Shown: positions 46,291 through 58,344, counted from the first letter of the stretch. The stretch: 64,000 bases of DNA from Rhynchonema sp. JSB1_4 (GCA_030248065.1 JASAMV010004853.1:58670-122669), one strand, 5' to 3'. Program-made: numbers and translations. Notes: generated by a model from the letters alone, not told the origin.

Positions 46291-46982
46291 TTAAATGGCC
46301 TCGCTCCGAAGCCAAATTCAAAATTCAAATCTTGAATTTATGAACTTGCCCAATGCTACACACGAAGCGAGATTCAACTGTGTAAAAAATCATTCTTGGG
46401 TCGCGCTTCCACTGATATTTTACATTTGTTTGGTTGTGTGCCAGGGCAAGGATTAGTGGACACCAAAGCGGTGTTCAAACTCTTACCCAGTCACGTGACC
46501 GTCCGAAAAAAGAGCTGGTTTGTCGTCACTTTGGTTCGGCGTCTAATGCATCACAAACACACGAGAATAGGTGAACACACATGAACTACATATGTATGTA
46601 TAGGTGTCCACGGGTGCATTTATGCTCTTTCGTTCTTGTCTTTGTATGTACATAGAATGATAATACTATCGTAATGATATGCTTACGACGACACATTCAA
46701 GCGTACCATCAACACTTTGAAAGCTCAAAAGGCGTCACATACTTCCCAGACAGCGGCTTATGTGTGTTCCAAACTAATGACTAAGTGCCGGAGTTTTCCA
46801 TATGAACTCCCCGGAGCTAATGGCCGGGAAATTGAGCAAAAGTCAGTTTGAGCAAGACCAACTTGAGCAAGAAAAAAGAGCAGAGCCGAGAGGGCAGTGT
46901 TCTTATTTTGTTCCAGCGGTTTAAGCCTGTTGTGTTAGGCTTAGGTTTACTCGTGGGCTTAATTTTGCGCTAGGCTTCGGGC
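46291..46982. other. No gene identified
   Basis: An open stretch at 46441-46568 (…RKKSWFVVTLVRRLMHH) ends at AATAG|GTGAAC and could be an exon of the channel gene or chance. Nothing links it in phase. Confidence 0.3.
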
Positions 46983-47607
46983 GCCCTTAGTCATAGTGGA
47001 AAATGTAAAATGGAAATGAAACAAAACATTTTCTGTGTAAAATCTGACCAATCAGCGGCCGAGAATTGAGCGGAACAGAAAGCGTTTTTGTCACATGTCA
47101 AAACATGACTGCTGCAGAAAATGCTTTATTTCATTTTCATTTTCCATTTTCCAGTATGCCCTTAGTCATACTGGAAAATGGAAATGGAAAACTTGGACAT
47201 AGGGTGGAATTCACAAAACAAAGTCAAGCTCACCGTCAAGCGCTCAACGTCAATTTCAGAGTCAAGCTGAACGTTTCGCTCGCACTGGCACACAACAATG
47301 TTTCACTGCAACACAGTGTTGTGCTGCGCTGTAGTGTGTTGCCACTGCACAGCCTGTGCTAATTATAACGTTGTGAAAAGCCTAGTTTGGTTGGCCGACA
47401 GTTTTTTCCATTTCCATTGCAGGCCTGACGGTGAACTTGAAGGTGAGCTTGACGGTGAACTCGTGATAGTTCACCGTCATTTTACACGTGACGTTGAGTT
47501 TGACGGTGGACTTTGACGTTGAGCTTGACTTTGTTTTGTGAATTCCAGCCATACTGTAGAATATTTTTTATTTCCATTTTCCATTTTCCACTATGACTAA
47601 GGGCGCC
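46983..47607. repeat. Family E tandem composite, carrying a nested MITE
   Basis: It has the same two-unit structure as 21993-22238 (junction CCAGTATGCCCTTAGTCATA at about 47153) and ends CCACTATGACTAAGGGCGCC. The second unit is split by the element at 47202-47550. Confidence 0.88.
47202..47550. mobile_element. MITE with GGGTGGAATTCAC ends nested in family E
   Basis: GGGTGGAATTCACAAAACAA and TTGTTTTGTGAATTCCAGCC are inverted. AGTCAAGCTCACCGTCAAGC pairs with right-hand GACGGTGA/GCTTGACT units. It is flanked by ATA on both sides (47199-47201, 47551-47553). The uninterrupted E copy at 22.2 kb shows the empty site. Confidence 0.88.
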
Positions 47608-47824
47608 CTTACTTGTTGTTATGTTCTGCTCTTTGGTCTCTGCTCTACTGCTTGCTCAAACTGGCATTGCTCAATTGTCCATGCGCCCCGGAGATTCTTT
47701 CGGACAGCAAATATCTTGCTGGTACGTTTTTTAGGTTTGTGGAAATAAAAATTACCGCTGACGTTGTCGACTGTTATCACAATCGCTTTGTGTACATCTC
47801 AAAACTCTAATAATTCGATCGCAG

Positions 47825-50800
47825 AGCTGTCTCGGCTGACAAATGTTCAAAAACACCTGTTTATGCTCGCGACAGTGTCGCACAAAATTCCGCAGCGGTT
47901 ATGTCGCTGCAGAGTGAGGATATCGTGCGACGGTTCAGTCCCGGGGCACAGGTTCTGGCCCGGACATTCATTCAGTCTCTGTCTTATTGGACAGACTATC
48001 CCCAACACGCATTGTCACGTTATCTGGCTCATCGTAAAAAATATCACCTCGCTACTGCCCGTTTGTGAACACAACTGGTCGGTATCAACTATTACTATAT
48101 TCTCAAGTACAATCAAATATGCTTACAAATAAAATTTCGACAATTTTTCGTATTGAGAACCGAAATTTTTGTGGTCCGGAATAGAAAAAAGTAGATCTTA
48201 AAAAAATTTTTAAAATTCAAAAAAGTTAAAAAAAGTTCGATAATGAAAAAATTTTTAATCCAACCCTGCGCAGCAGACAATTCATGTCTATCTCTTGAAA
48301 ACAAAAAGTCCTGTGGCTTCTTGGACTGACATATTTTAGGAAAACTATTATTCGGAAACTTTTCTTTGGAGAACCCTCTGAAACTTTATTCAAGGCAAGG
48401 GAGATATATCGAAAACACCGGTCAGTCCATCACACGAGGCACTTTAGCCGCCACGTTAAGACAGAGGCTGATTAGTGTGGGTGTCTGGACAGGTTATATA
48501 CTGTACTTTATTGATACGCTCTAAGGCACCTTATGGTCAGGAGATTGAGTCATCCCTGTTTACTCAATTCTAACATCTCTGTCCCATGCATCGTTTTACG
48601 TAAAGGATTGGCACTCGTTGTAACTTGCAATCAAAGTACTTTTTTTCAAAAGTTTTGCCCGCTGGTTTTGGCGCTGCATCTTTATGCGCACGACGCCTCG
48701 TGCGCGCGCTCACCGTGTTGAAAAGCGTCAACATAAATCATTAGATATGTATGTACTGTATTGGTCAAATCGTCAATATACTGTTGTTTATGTTGTCACA
48801 TCATGTTTATGCATCAAACTCGTTTTGTTTTGCAAAAAAAATTGAAAGGCGGACGAAACACAAAACAAGAAAACAAAAATTCTGTTTTGCAGACGCGTGT
48901 GAAATGCATCGTATCGAGTTTGCCAGGGGCATTCAGGGCGGCCCACATGAACACTGGCGACGTCAGAATACATTGCTCAATTTCGGTGCACAGGCGACCA
49001 GAAAAAGTATGTGTCAGTTATGTATAAAAAATATCGAAACAATATTAATGAAAAGCGTGGGACATTTTTTAAAAATAATATTCCACGAAGGGAAAACATG
49101 AGACCCGCCACTATAGTACATATTCGAAGTTGGGCACTTCTATCCCGTTGTCCACTACAGAACTAGCGCCAACACAACTAAATTTCATAATTTAAAAAGT
49201 CGCATTTGATCAAACGTGTCGCATCGCGATGACATTTTTTTTGAATTTTGGATTGGCTTGTAGCAATTGGCTTGTAACACTTGGCGACTTGTATTGGTCG
49301 CACAATGACTAATGGAGAATTTATCCAAAATTCAAAGGATGGACCCTGATTCAGGCTCAGCCACGCTCACCTACTGTTTAACCACTCAATTACTTGTATG
49401 TCCGACAAAACATTTTCATCTGAAAATATGAACCAGTAGAACAACCACCAGCTGACAGCAACGTGGTTGTTTTACTGGTTATTTTCAGGTCAAAATGTTT
49501 CGTGTGAAATACAAGTAACTCAGTGGTTAACAGTGGTTGAGCGTGGCAGTTCCTGAATCAGGGTCCATCCTTTGACTTTTGGATAAATTCTCCATTAGTC
49601 ATTGTGCGACCAATAGCAATCTCTGAACAATTGGATATTGGTCGCACAATGACTTTATAAGAATTGGTCAAATTTCTTTCCTGATTCGTAAAGCAGGATA
49701 GTGACAGGGCAGTGACGTTGCGTTGCGCGATCACACACAAAGAATGCTGACACCAAAATGTTTCAGATACGCTGCAACGTGGGTGCTCTGCTAGATTATT
49801 TTCAACTGAAAATGTTTTGTGAGAATCACAAATAGCACAGTGGTTAAGAGTGACTGAACGTGAAAATCAGGATTGATTTGATAAATTCTTATATAGCTAT
49901 TGTGCGACCAATACAGTACATGACGACCGCTCAAGAAATCTAACGACCAAAACGGCTTATCGCCGCCACACGTTGATGTTTCACGCCTCTACATAGGCTG
50001 TTTCGCGCATCTCGGCATCTATGAAGAGAATGCCCGTTTGCTGTTGTGCGCGCTGATGTTGATCTGCTATCTGGCATTCGGCGCCGTGCTGTTCAGTTCG
50101 ATCGAACGCGAGAACGAACGGAGGGAGCGTGCCAACTACGCGCAACAGCTGTACGAAATGCAACGGTTGGCGGAAAGTAGTATAGCGTATACCCTATAGA
50201 ATATGGCGGAATAACGGAAATTTACGCTGAATGAAAACTGGAAACACTGACCTCTGACCAAGAGCGTAAAGTTATGTGGCAACGCAAGGCTCTTTGTGTG
50301 CCCGTCTTTGGGTGCCGTGCACCATTCTTCTTTCTGTAGTGACAATTTATTCATCCCAGCATTTCCCAAATACTGATATTCTATTCGTAAGAATTTACAG
50401 TTCGTTTAAGTCCAGCGTCCAGGTGCTGGGCGCGATTGTTTTCAAACCAACTACATACACAGACAAAAAGTAAATAAAATATTTCGTCCAGAACGATTCA
50501 TTTTCGGAGCTAGCATGGTAATGCTAAGCGACATATGGTTCATTCCCTATAGTGCGCTTTCTGAAAATTTTGATCGTGCGCTATTTCAACAATACTCAGC
50601 CGAATGAGCTCAAACTTGCACACAATCTATATACCGTGCCCCAAAATGGCCAGACAAAATTTCATCCCGCTGTGTGCCCACACGCGCAATCGCGGGCAAG
50701 ATACAGTTGTCATTTTTGTAAAAACGTTCTTCTCCTTTTTTTTTTCCACAAAAAACTAGTCAGGGCCCAGACGTTACTGAACACCAAAAATGTTAATATC

Positions 50801-53800
50801 GCATATAGGGTTTTCGCACACGAGAAACACGATGGTGCTATCGCCGACTTCGTAACTCCACGACTGAGACCGGTTCCAGACCATGACCACGACATTTTGT
50901 ATGTAAAGTGTGCTTCCCGAAGTAAAATTTCGCCGAAAAGTTGGGTTACCAGAACTATTAAAGTTGTTTATGTGGTTTTCGTACTCGAGAAACACGGTGG
51001 TGCTATCGCCGAGTTCGTAACTTTTAGTATGAACGGTTCCAGACCATGACTTTTTGTGCAGAATGTGTTGTTCTAAAGCCAAAATCAGCGGTTATATGTG
51101 TTTTTAATTTTTGTTACGTCAAAAATATATTAATTCCAATTCGTTAAATGTTTTTCAGCTCAAAAATGGACGCTCAGACACACACAATAATGCATTAGTG
51201 CACGCTACGTAGTTGCCTGATTCATAAAGCGCACAATGTATTAAACACAACACACAGCCAGCCAGCCAGCACACACACACACAGGCAGGCAGGCAGCCAG
51301 CACACACACACAGGCAGCAAGCACAACAGGCAATGCAGCAATGCACGCGTAGTTACATATGTAGTAAAGCTTGTGAAGGAGATTGGCGAAGCGATGTCCG
51401 AGCGGTATAACGCGCAGCACTGAATATGAAAGGCCGCGGGTTCAAACATTCACGCGCGCAGCCAACTTTGTTGTATTTTTACAAACTTTTAATGAATTCT
51501 GGATAACATTTTTCAGTTTTTTCGTGTTTTTATTTGAGATTAATTATTAAGCACAGGTGCGGTTCGAAGTTTATGCGCTGTGATGTCATTCATGATAAAA
51601 TACGCACAAGGTATCAACTTCCTAATTAAAATTGCTGTTGCTCTCTAATATTCGAAGCATTTCCGCATTTTATAATTTGACTTTTGATGGAAGATGGTAA
51701 TTTTTACGTGACATTGAATCGAAGATCAGATGCGATGGCCGCCAACAAAGCAATCTGGAGACTGATGTTTGACACTCATTTCATTGCTGAAGCTGGAGGG
51801 ACAGGGGGCATGGAAGTTCATTGCACAGCTTTGCTTGGTACTAAACCAACAAGTGCCATTCTCTGAGACGATGCGCATTCAGTGCGCTATAAATGATGGT
51901 ACCTAGGGTGTCAAATACATACCTGGCGGTAAATTAAAAAAAAATAAATAACTTGACAAGTTACCATGTTCCTCAAAAGCATAGACATGCGCGTGGGGCA
52001 CTGCGTTAGTTTTGTTTCAGTGGTGGGTGAAGACGCAGACACAAGCGTGTCTCCACTGTTAGAACCCCATAGTGAAATCGAAACACAAAATTGGCCTTAT
52101 GTCACGATAACCACCGATTCATATATCCTGCCAAAAAGTACAGCATCCTTAAACTGACCCCCACACCTCATTGCGCTCATGTGCGTTGATTACTTGAGAA
52201 AAGTCTGATGGTCGACATTTTCTTAGTTAGAACCATTGCTTGCCGGAACTGAAAACTTTCTGTGCCTGATTTATCCGGGTTCTCTGTTTGACGCTTGCGC
52301 GATATAAAAGAACGACACAAGAAAGAAAAATGCCCCAAGGGGCATAAAAGAAATATGGTTCCCTGGCTGACTGGCATAAAAGAACGATACTAGCTTGCAC
52401 GACTTTGCTGATGTTTCATTAGGCACTGGAATAAACGTAAGTGTGTTCTGAGCTGTTTGATACCGAACAGTAGACATTGAACCATATTCCCGGCGCGAAC
52501 TCTTTTCAACCAACGCCCAGCCGATATCGAAACTTTCGTGCAAACCCAGGCAACTGTTTCTTCTTTTCAACCTCACGACGGTAACTGTGCAGTCTTCGGT
52601 TGCGCACGATGGTTCAACAAGGAGAGGAGTAAAGAGAATATTGCAATCTTTCAATATCTCCGTGCCCTGTGTCTCTGGTGGCAAGACAGCACGCGCCGGG
52701 AATATGGTTCAATGTCTACTGTTCGGTATCAAACAGCTCAGAACACACTTACGTTTATTCCAGTGCCTAATGAAACATCAGCAAAGTCGTGCAAGCTAGT
52801 ATCGTTCTTTTATGCCAGTCAGCCAGGGAACCATATTTCTTTTATGCCCCTTGGGGCATTTTTCTTTCTTGTGCATATATGTACAATATGTACATACCTT
52901 ATAGGAAAGCGTGCGGAAACGATTCCGAAACGGGAGAGTAACAAAGGGACAGGGACCAACGAAACGAACCGCTGCCTTCTTTGACCTGGGGGTTTTTTTT
53001 TTTTTTTTTTATAAATTTCAAATTTTTTATTTTTTGATACAATCAAAACTACAGTGCCAGGCTAGCAACTGACGGCCTCTCTCTTCTACGTAGGAGAGGA
53101 GAAAACTGTGGTTCGTTCGTTCCCTCTACCTCGCTCGTTCGTACCAACGAAAGGTGGGAACGAGACAGTGTCCGTGCAGTGATAGACATAGACATACATC
53201 TACAACCAAGACCAAGGTAGGTATAGACTGAATGGAGCTATTGACTTTTATTGATTTTGATAATTTTGGTCCGAGGCGGTGTTAACTTCTCCCTCCCCCA
53301 CCCATCTCTAACCATCAATGACAGAACATATGCGTTTCCTTCGCAATCTACGAGAAAAGCAGACAGGTACCTACACCACCATAACCAACTTTTCAGCCTC
53401 TCCACTGGTTCCCAAGGAAAACAGGCAAACCCCGTCGACCCCCCCTTACACGCCCTGACTGGAACTGCTTGGGTCTCCCCCCCTTTTTCGGGGCCTTTCG
53501 GGCCCGCGAGTTCGGGGCCGTACCAGTTCCCGTGTCCTAGGCCCCGGGCCCGGCCGATTCAGGCCTGGGACACGTCCCTCATCTAGGGCTTGGGGCCCAG
53601 CCCGGCCCGGGGCGGGGGGGCCCGGGCCCGGAACCCGGGCCCTGGCCCCCGACCGATCGCACGAGCAACGACAGCAGGGCAGAGAACAACAAGAACAAGT
53701 AACTTTACGACACAGTACCACCACCCCCAGGACGACTGTCGGTGGAATTCTTCTACTTTTTCTACGGCTTCCCCGGCTGCGCGCTCTGCGTCCTTCTCCT

Positions 53801-56800
53801 CCCCCTGCTCCCTGGGGGAATTTTCGCGATCTCCCCACCCTCCCAAGCGCGGCGGCGTGTCTTTCTTATTTAGCTATTATTTTTTGGGTTGCTTCCGTAC
53901 CCTCTATAGTATGTTATCGTTCATACGGTCAATCCACCGAATGGGAGAGAGAAGACAAAAGAGAAATTCAAAATCTCGATCCCCCATAAGACCAAAAGAA
54001 CAACAGGACGAATAGGGCGGCTCCACCTTAAGCCCCCCCACCGATGGAGACGCCCTGGGGGGAATTACCCCGGTTTACCCCCCCCGGGACCCAAGTCGTT
54101 ACATTTCCAATCCACTCCAAAACATCAACTACTCCAACCAGTGGTAAACTTGCCCAACGCGTTCAAATTAGCGCATTGGTGACGAATATCTCGTAGTTTT
54201 CCGTTGTCTTTTTAGTGTCTCACCATACCTAGATAAAGGACGATCATAACTGCGATCAAATATGGTCCAAGAGTGTCAATACGTACGTTTAGACAGCCCT
54301 TGATAGCTCCCCTTTTAACTTCAGGCAACACAATCGAAAGCTTCGACGGAAACGTCTGGCGGCCGAACTGACCACAGCTGGTACGGGTGCCGATGCACCG
54401 CACAACAACAACGCGCACCAACGAAATGGTAACAGATGTTGGCTTATATAACTGTAGTCAAAGCAAGTCGTTACAGATCACATGTATTATTTATCGCGCA
54501 CATTTGGGGCTCATTGCTTGATTTGACGACAGTACTGTATCAGCCCATACAGTATGTCGGTGTGATATCGTCCTTATGTTGATGAAATGTCTGGGGCAAA
54601 TATTACGAGCGTCATAACGACCTTTCAGTTGTCTACCACCTTAATTAAACAATTTCATTTGAGAGATGTAGCGCTGAATCCGAAACATCTCTGTAAATCA
54701 AGTGTGCCGTTATGTTTATCACGCGATTGACAGTGTAAGAATCAAAAAATGCCAGGTGCGGAGGAAATTTTTTCGACCCACCAAGACCTCCGACTTCACG
54801 ATTTTTACTGGCAGCAACCAGGGATGGGTTTGCTCTTAAAAAATTGTGGTTTCGCTCGCTCGTCGCTCATTCGCTCTTTATCGCCCTGTGATAGTGGTCC
54901 GTTGACCTGTGCTACAGCCCGTGCAGTCAGTGTGTGTTACGCTGAGAGTGGCTGTGTGTGTGTGTATACGCAGTGTGCGTTACCAGGGTTGGGCAAAAAA
55001 AACGACGGCGTTTTTTCTTTAAAAAAAACGACGTTTTTTTTAAAAAAACGCCTGGGTCGTTTTTGGTTTTTTTTAAATCCTGAATTTCCTTGATTTTCCC
55101 TGATTTTTCAGGGAAAGTACTCTGATCATCAAGGAAAATCAATTTTTTGTCCCATTTGTTCCAAAAAATTTTCGACCAATTTTTACTTTGTCGAGATACG
55201 TCGATATACGGAGTTTGATTTTCAATGATGACCCCAGCCAAAGTTGGTCCCATGATGCGGGTCTGCTATGGGATCTTAAGAACTCGCTAGAAAAGGGTTG
55301 AAACCCGTTTATTTTGCCTCAGAACACATACATAGAATTACTTCATTTAACCACGTTTTCTTCCCAACATGTGCGTTTTCCAATTTTTTTGGTGGCATAT
55401 TTTGGTCATCTGGGCGTTTTAAAAAAACGATTTTTCGGAAAAAAACGTTTTTTGCCCAACCCTGTGCGTTACACGTTATGGAGTCAGTGAGCATACCTTG
55501 TTCGTGCAGTCATTTGGTGCTGCATAGGTATGTGAGATCCTTCAAGCCCGCCTGTCAGACGGACGCGTGTGTAGTTCAGCTGGTTAGAACAGCCGGTGCC
55601 GGAAGACGCAGGTTCAACCCCTGCCGTGTCAATAATGTTTGGTGTGGCTTGGAGGATCACAGCTCGTTCTTTTGCTCTTAATGCGCAATCAAGTTTTTTT
55701 TGGTTTTTCTACCTTGTACCTGCATCAAGCAAGCCAATAGTCGAATCAGAGTCACATTCAGTTTGTAATTGTTGTTTTTGCTCGACTACTTCGTCCATAA
55801 TATGACACAATTATGGTCTACGCGGTACTTCAGATACCAATGGAAGTACAAGTAGCAATAGAAGTTACCAGTAGCAAGAGAAGTTAAAAAAAACAGCGAA
55901 ATTTGCAAAACATGCTCGCTCGTTCTTCGCTCGTGAGCGAAGAGCGAAAAAAGAACGAAGTTTTTCATAGCCAACCCATCCCTACTGACAATATGAGTTC
56001 TTTCTATTGAAGAGTTAACATTTTTACAGCAACGCCAATCCTGATGGTTAACGACGAGGTATCAGAGTTTGGAGACGACATGTCCAGCATAACAGATGCT
56101 CAAGGCGGTAACGGGTGGTGGAAACCGTCGTTGTACAAAGTTGGTGCTGGTCAAAATTTAATGATTGCGACTTTATTTTCTTCTCACCAGGACAGTGCTA
56201 ATTAAACTTTGAAGTAAGTCACCAATGGTGTGTTCGGAAGCTTTCCGAATGATCAACCAAGTCTTCAATTCCGAGTGAACGGCGTGTTTTGATGAGCGCT
56301 TGAAAATATAGGAGCCGGTTGTTTGAAATTAGCACTTGCTGTTTTCAATTTTTCGTCCTGGGTCTGATAATACCTGCAATCGGTGTCAATATCCAAATTC
56401 GAATTCAATTTTTATTTGTAAGCTCACGCAAAGGCCTACTCACAAGATCCGGCAAACACCTAAAAATAAGAATAAAAAATAAAAATAACAATATTATCTA
56501 GGTGTTTGCGTGCACGCTGTGTGTCGCTGTCACACATATGCTCGTGTCAGCCGTTATATTTGCGCACGGCGAAAACTGGGGCTACATTGAGGCGATCTAC
56601 TATGCCTTCGTCAGGTTCGTTGAAGATATTGATTTATTGATTATTTTCTTTTATCAAGAAAGATAAATTCTAAATGTGAAAAAGTGCCACTCTCCATCCA
56701 GCTGTCACAAAAACGTACGGAATTCAATTTCTCATTTTTGTGTTTTTCAGTTTCACAACGATCGGCTTTGGGGATTACGTCAGCGGGCAACAGGGCAACG

Positions 56801-58344
56801 ACGTGCCCGGCATCGTGCTATATCGAATTGCAAACATTTGTGTGCTCCTGTTTGGATGCTGCTGTTTTTACAGGTTTCGAAGCGAATATTATCTCTGATT
56901 ATTACCATGCATGGCTCAAATTTCAACCGCCTCCGGATAGAAAGGCGTCTTATGCCCGAAATGCTACACGTGCATGATTTTGTCATAGTCGTAAAATATT
57001 CAAAATAGAGACGTACATGTGCACCATACATATGTGCTAACCCTTTCCCCCAAACGAGGCACCAAAAATCAACTGTATACTTAACGCGCATTGCCGGTAA
57101 CTGGTTGGTGTGTGACTATGGGATAGAAAGTTGAAAGTCGGGGTAAAAATAAAATTTTTTTTATTTTGTCGGGGTAAGTTTAAAATTTCGATTGTGGCTA
57201 TACCTACCGAGCATATCTTGGGAGCACAAGAAGCACGTGTCGTTTCAAAGTTCGTTGAAACAATTATTTTCAAATTAAAAAAAAGTTTACGTTCTAAATT
57301 GCAGCCTGCTCAACGTCACTTCGGTGGTGATCCGTCAATTTTTGAACAACCTGATTAAGGGAATGGACTTTGACTGGAACAAAATGTTGATCACGTTGCA
57401 TTTGAAGAAACGACCGCCAAAGAGATACCTCGGATTGGGACTGAATCGTCCACCCGATTCTGATCAGGTTGACTTGATTTCGAATTGGTCGTTTTGTTTA
57501 TAGTTATCGATTTTTCGTGTGATCCAAATCGGTCATTAATAAAAGTTACGTACAGTGAAACTACGCCAACACGAGCCCGATTTCGGAGGTGGCAGATTAG
57601 AGAAACATTCATACGTGGCTGCTGATTTGGGAAAACTTACACGTTGTAGAGTACAGCGTGGGGCATGAGGATTTTCTCTTTCTATTCGTTTTGCAAGCAC
57701 CCGGCCTCCGAAATCGGGCTCGTGTTGGCGTGGTTTGTCTTTACCTGTGTGCCATTATTACATAAGCCTTGTGATCGCATAGCTAGGGCGCATACATATA
57801 CTGTGTGTAGATGTGTTGCACAGTTGCGCCAGAGAATGCCAAATTCAGTCTACCGAACGAGCCCCGTTTTTTCTTCGAATAAGCACCCACCTATGCACAT
57901 TTTCAGTCAGTGCTTGGGGGCTTGTTTGGGAATTTTGTTTGAGTTCTCAGATCTCCATGGGGACCTATTTGGCATTCTCCGGTACTAAATTCAGCAGGAA
58001 CGACAGAAAAAGGGAACACCACCGCGGCACTTTCTGTTGAACCCAGATATCAATACATTTGTATTCTGCAGATTTCTACATGCACCGAGCCGGGCCCGAA
58101 ATCGCCGCTGCCGCGTTCCGGTTCGGACATGATTTCGCTACGCGAGTTCCTCTGCCACAATCAGACTTCGATGTTGCAACTGCAACGTCAGCTGATTGAA
58201 TCGGCTCACAAGAATGTGCCAGCGGAGAAGGACAAATCGATGCCGTTCACCAGCGAGTACGGACATCTGTTGGAGCCACCGACCATATCAGCCAGCAATG
58301 TGGGCCCATTGGCGATCGTCACGAACAGATTGTGCGATGATTGA
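47825..58344 (+). CDS. KCNK13-like: Two-pore-domain potassium channel, THIK type; first pore exon not found
   Basis: Exons: 47825-48033 (tentative), 48893-49006, 49997-50176, 54325-54428, 56030-56139, 56502-56614, 56751-56873, 57305-57467 and 58072-58344 (TGA). Exon 3 carries EENARLLLCALMLICYLAFG, the TM1 start typical of KCNK12/13 (human: NEDNARFLLL). Exons 4-5 encode the cytosolic loop (RKLRRKRLAAEL, WWKPSLYK). Exon 6 is TM3 plus the pore approach. Exon 7 has the second selectivity filter FTTIGFGDYVSG and TM4. Exon 9 has SGSDMISLREFL and IVTNRLCDD, like the THIK C-terminus (ELISMRDL, IMNNRLAE). The role by family is a background K+ leak in the plasma membrane. Pore 1 and TM2 are absent between 50.2 and 54.3 kb, and the phases of exons 3 and 4 do not join, so an exon is missing or unrecognised. 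The exon 1-2 N-terminus is longer than in human and its start is not fixed. Confidence 0.88.
48079..48263. repeat. Copy of the repeat inserted at the BTBD7 exon 5 donor
   Basis: GGTCGGTATCAACTATTACT...AATCCAACCCTG matches 16423-16607 closely over about 180 bp. No target duplication is evident. It starts about 45 bp after the tentative exon ending at 48033. Confidence 0.8.
48264..48892. other. Intron of the channel gene, nothing seen
   Basis: AT-rich intronic DNA with no repeat boundary recognised. Confidence 0.4.
49290..49910. repeat. Two family D elements side by side
   Basis: 49292-49615 and 49637-49910 each start (T)ATTGGTCGCACAATGACT and end ATTGTGCGACCAATA. Both contain the AGTGGTTAAGAGTGACTGA or related tRNA-like piece. 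They lie between channel exons 2 and 3. Confidence 0.8.
50177..52300. other. Channel intron searched for pore 1: no exon found
   Basis: I looked for a T-I-G-(Y/F)-G filter coding sequence on the + strand and found none. The open frames at 51684-51866 and 51966-52157 have no channel similarity. A CAGG/CA microsatellite lies at about 51255-51335, and a tRNA-like piece follows. Confidence 0.55.
51385..51460 (+). repeat. tRNA-derived sequence (Ser/Leu-like A box)
   Basis: GATGTCCGAGCGGTATAACGCG resembles the D-arm of class II tRNAs and GCGGGTTCAAACATTC a degenerate B box. No complete cloverleaf. Confidence 0.5.
52317..52877. repeat. Perfect long inverted repeat, arms of about 180 bp
   Basis: CACAAGAAAGAAAAATGCCC to TATTCCCGGCGCG (52317-52498) recurs as its exact reverse complement at about 52690-52872, with a unique spacer of about 190 bp. 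Each strand reads the same peptide of about 60 residues, so these frames are arm artefacts unless shown otherwise. It lies in the channel intron that should hold the pore 1 exon. Confidence 0.93.
52988..54090. repeat. GC-rich repetitive block of unknown type
   Basis: After a T18 tract, the sequence has GAGAGGAGAAAAC, C-rich runs, GGCCCGGGCCCGG motifs with a CCGATTCAGGCC piece like family Q, and ends near GGCGGCTCCACCTTAAGCCC (a family H-like end). Overlapping open frames exist on both strands. I see no recognisable protein domain. Confidence 0.5.
54984..55464. mobile_element. hAT-like family U element nested in family V
   Basis: The ends CAGGGTTGGGCAAAAAA and TTTTTTGCCCAACCCTG are exact inverted repeats. 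The exact 8-bp duplication TGCGTTAC is at 54976-54983 and 55465-55472. The interior is AT-rich and non-coding. Confidence 0.94.
55565..55632 (+). repeat. tRNA-like sequence with intact D and T arms
   Basis: GTTCAGCTGGTTAGAAC folds as a D arm (GTTC/GAAC), and GCAGGTTCAACCCCTGC as a T arm with a 5-bp stem. Only 17 nt separate the arms, too few for a normal anticodon arm plus variable loop, and no acceptor stem pairs. It is likely a pseudo-tRNA or SINE head, possibly still polymerase III-promoting. Confidence 0.55.
57555..57745. repeat. Family G element (CGCCAACACGAGCCCGATTT ends)
   Basis: ACTACGCCAACACGAGCCCG at the left and CGGGCTCGTGTTGGCGTGGT at the right. TGGCTGCTGATTTGGGAAA and GATTTTCTCTTTCTATTCG lie inside. 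It is in the channel intron before the last exon. Confidence 0.85.

Larger units (their letters stand above)
54819..55984. mobile_element. Family V element (CAGGGATGGGTT end), interrupted
   Basis: The left end CAGGGATGGGTTTGCTC and the right end GCCAACCCATCCCTA are roughly inverted, with TTCGCTC / GAGCGAA sub-terminal repeats. No matching 8-bp flank remains. It contains the family U insertion (54984-55464) and a tRNA-like piece. Confidence 0.75.

Noticed and set aside
52271..52984. Two frames of 137 and 148 residues sharing a 60-residue peptide
   Set aside because: They are the two arms of one perfect inverted repeat read on opposite strands.
53446..54015. Frames of 130 and 141 residues in a GC-rich block
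   Set aside because: Overlapping frames on both strands with Pro/Arg/Gly bias and repeat-like motifs; no domain, splice context or consistent codon use.
55565..55632. Functional tRNA gene
   Set aside because: The D and T arms are perfect, but the space between them is too short and no acceptor stem pairs, so it is kept only as tRNA-derived.
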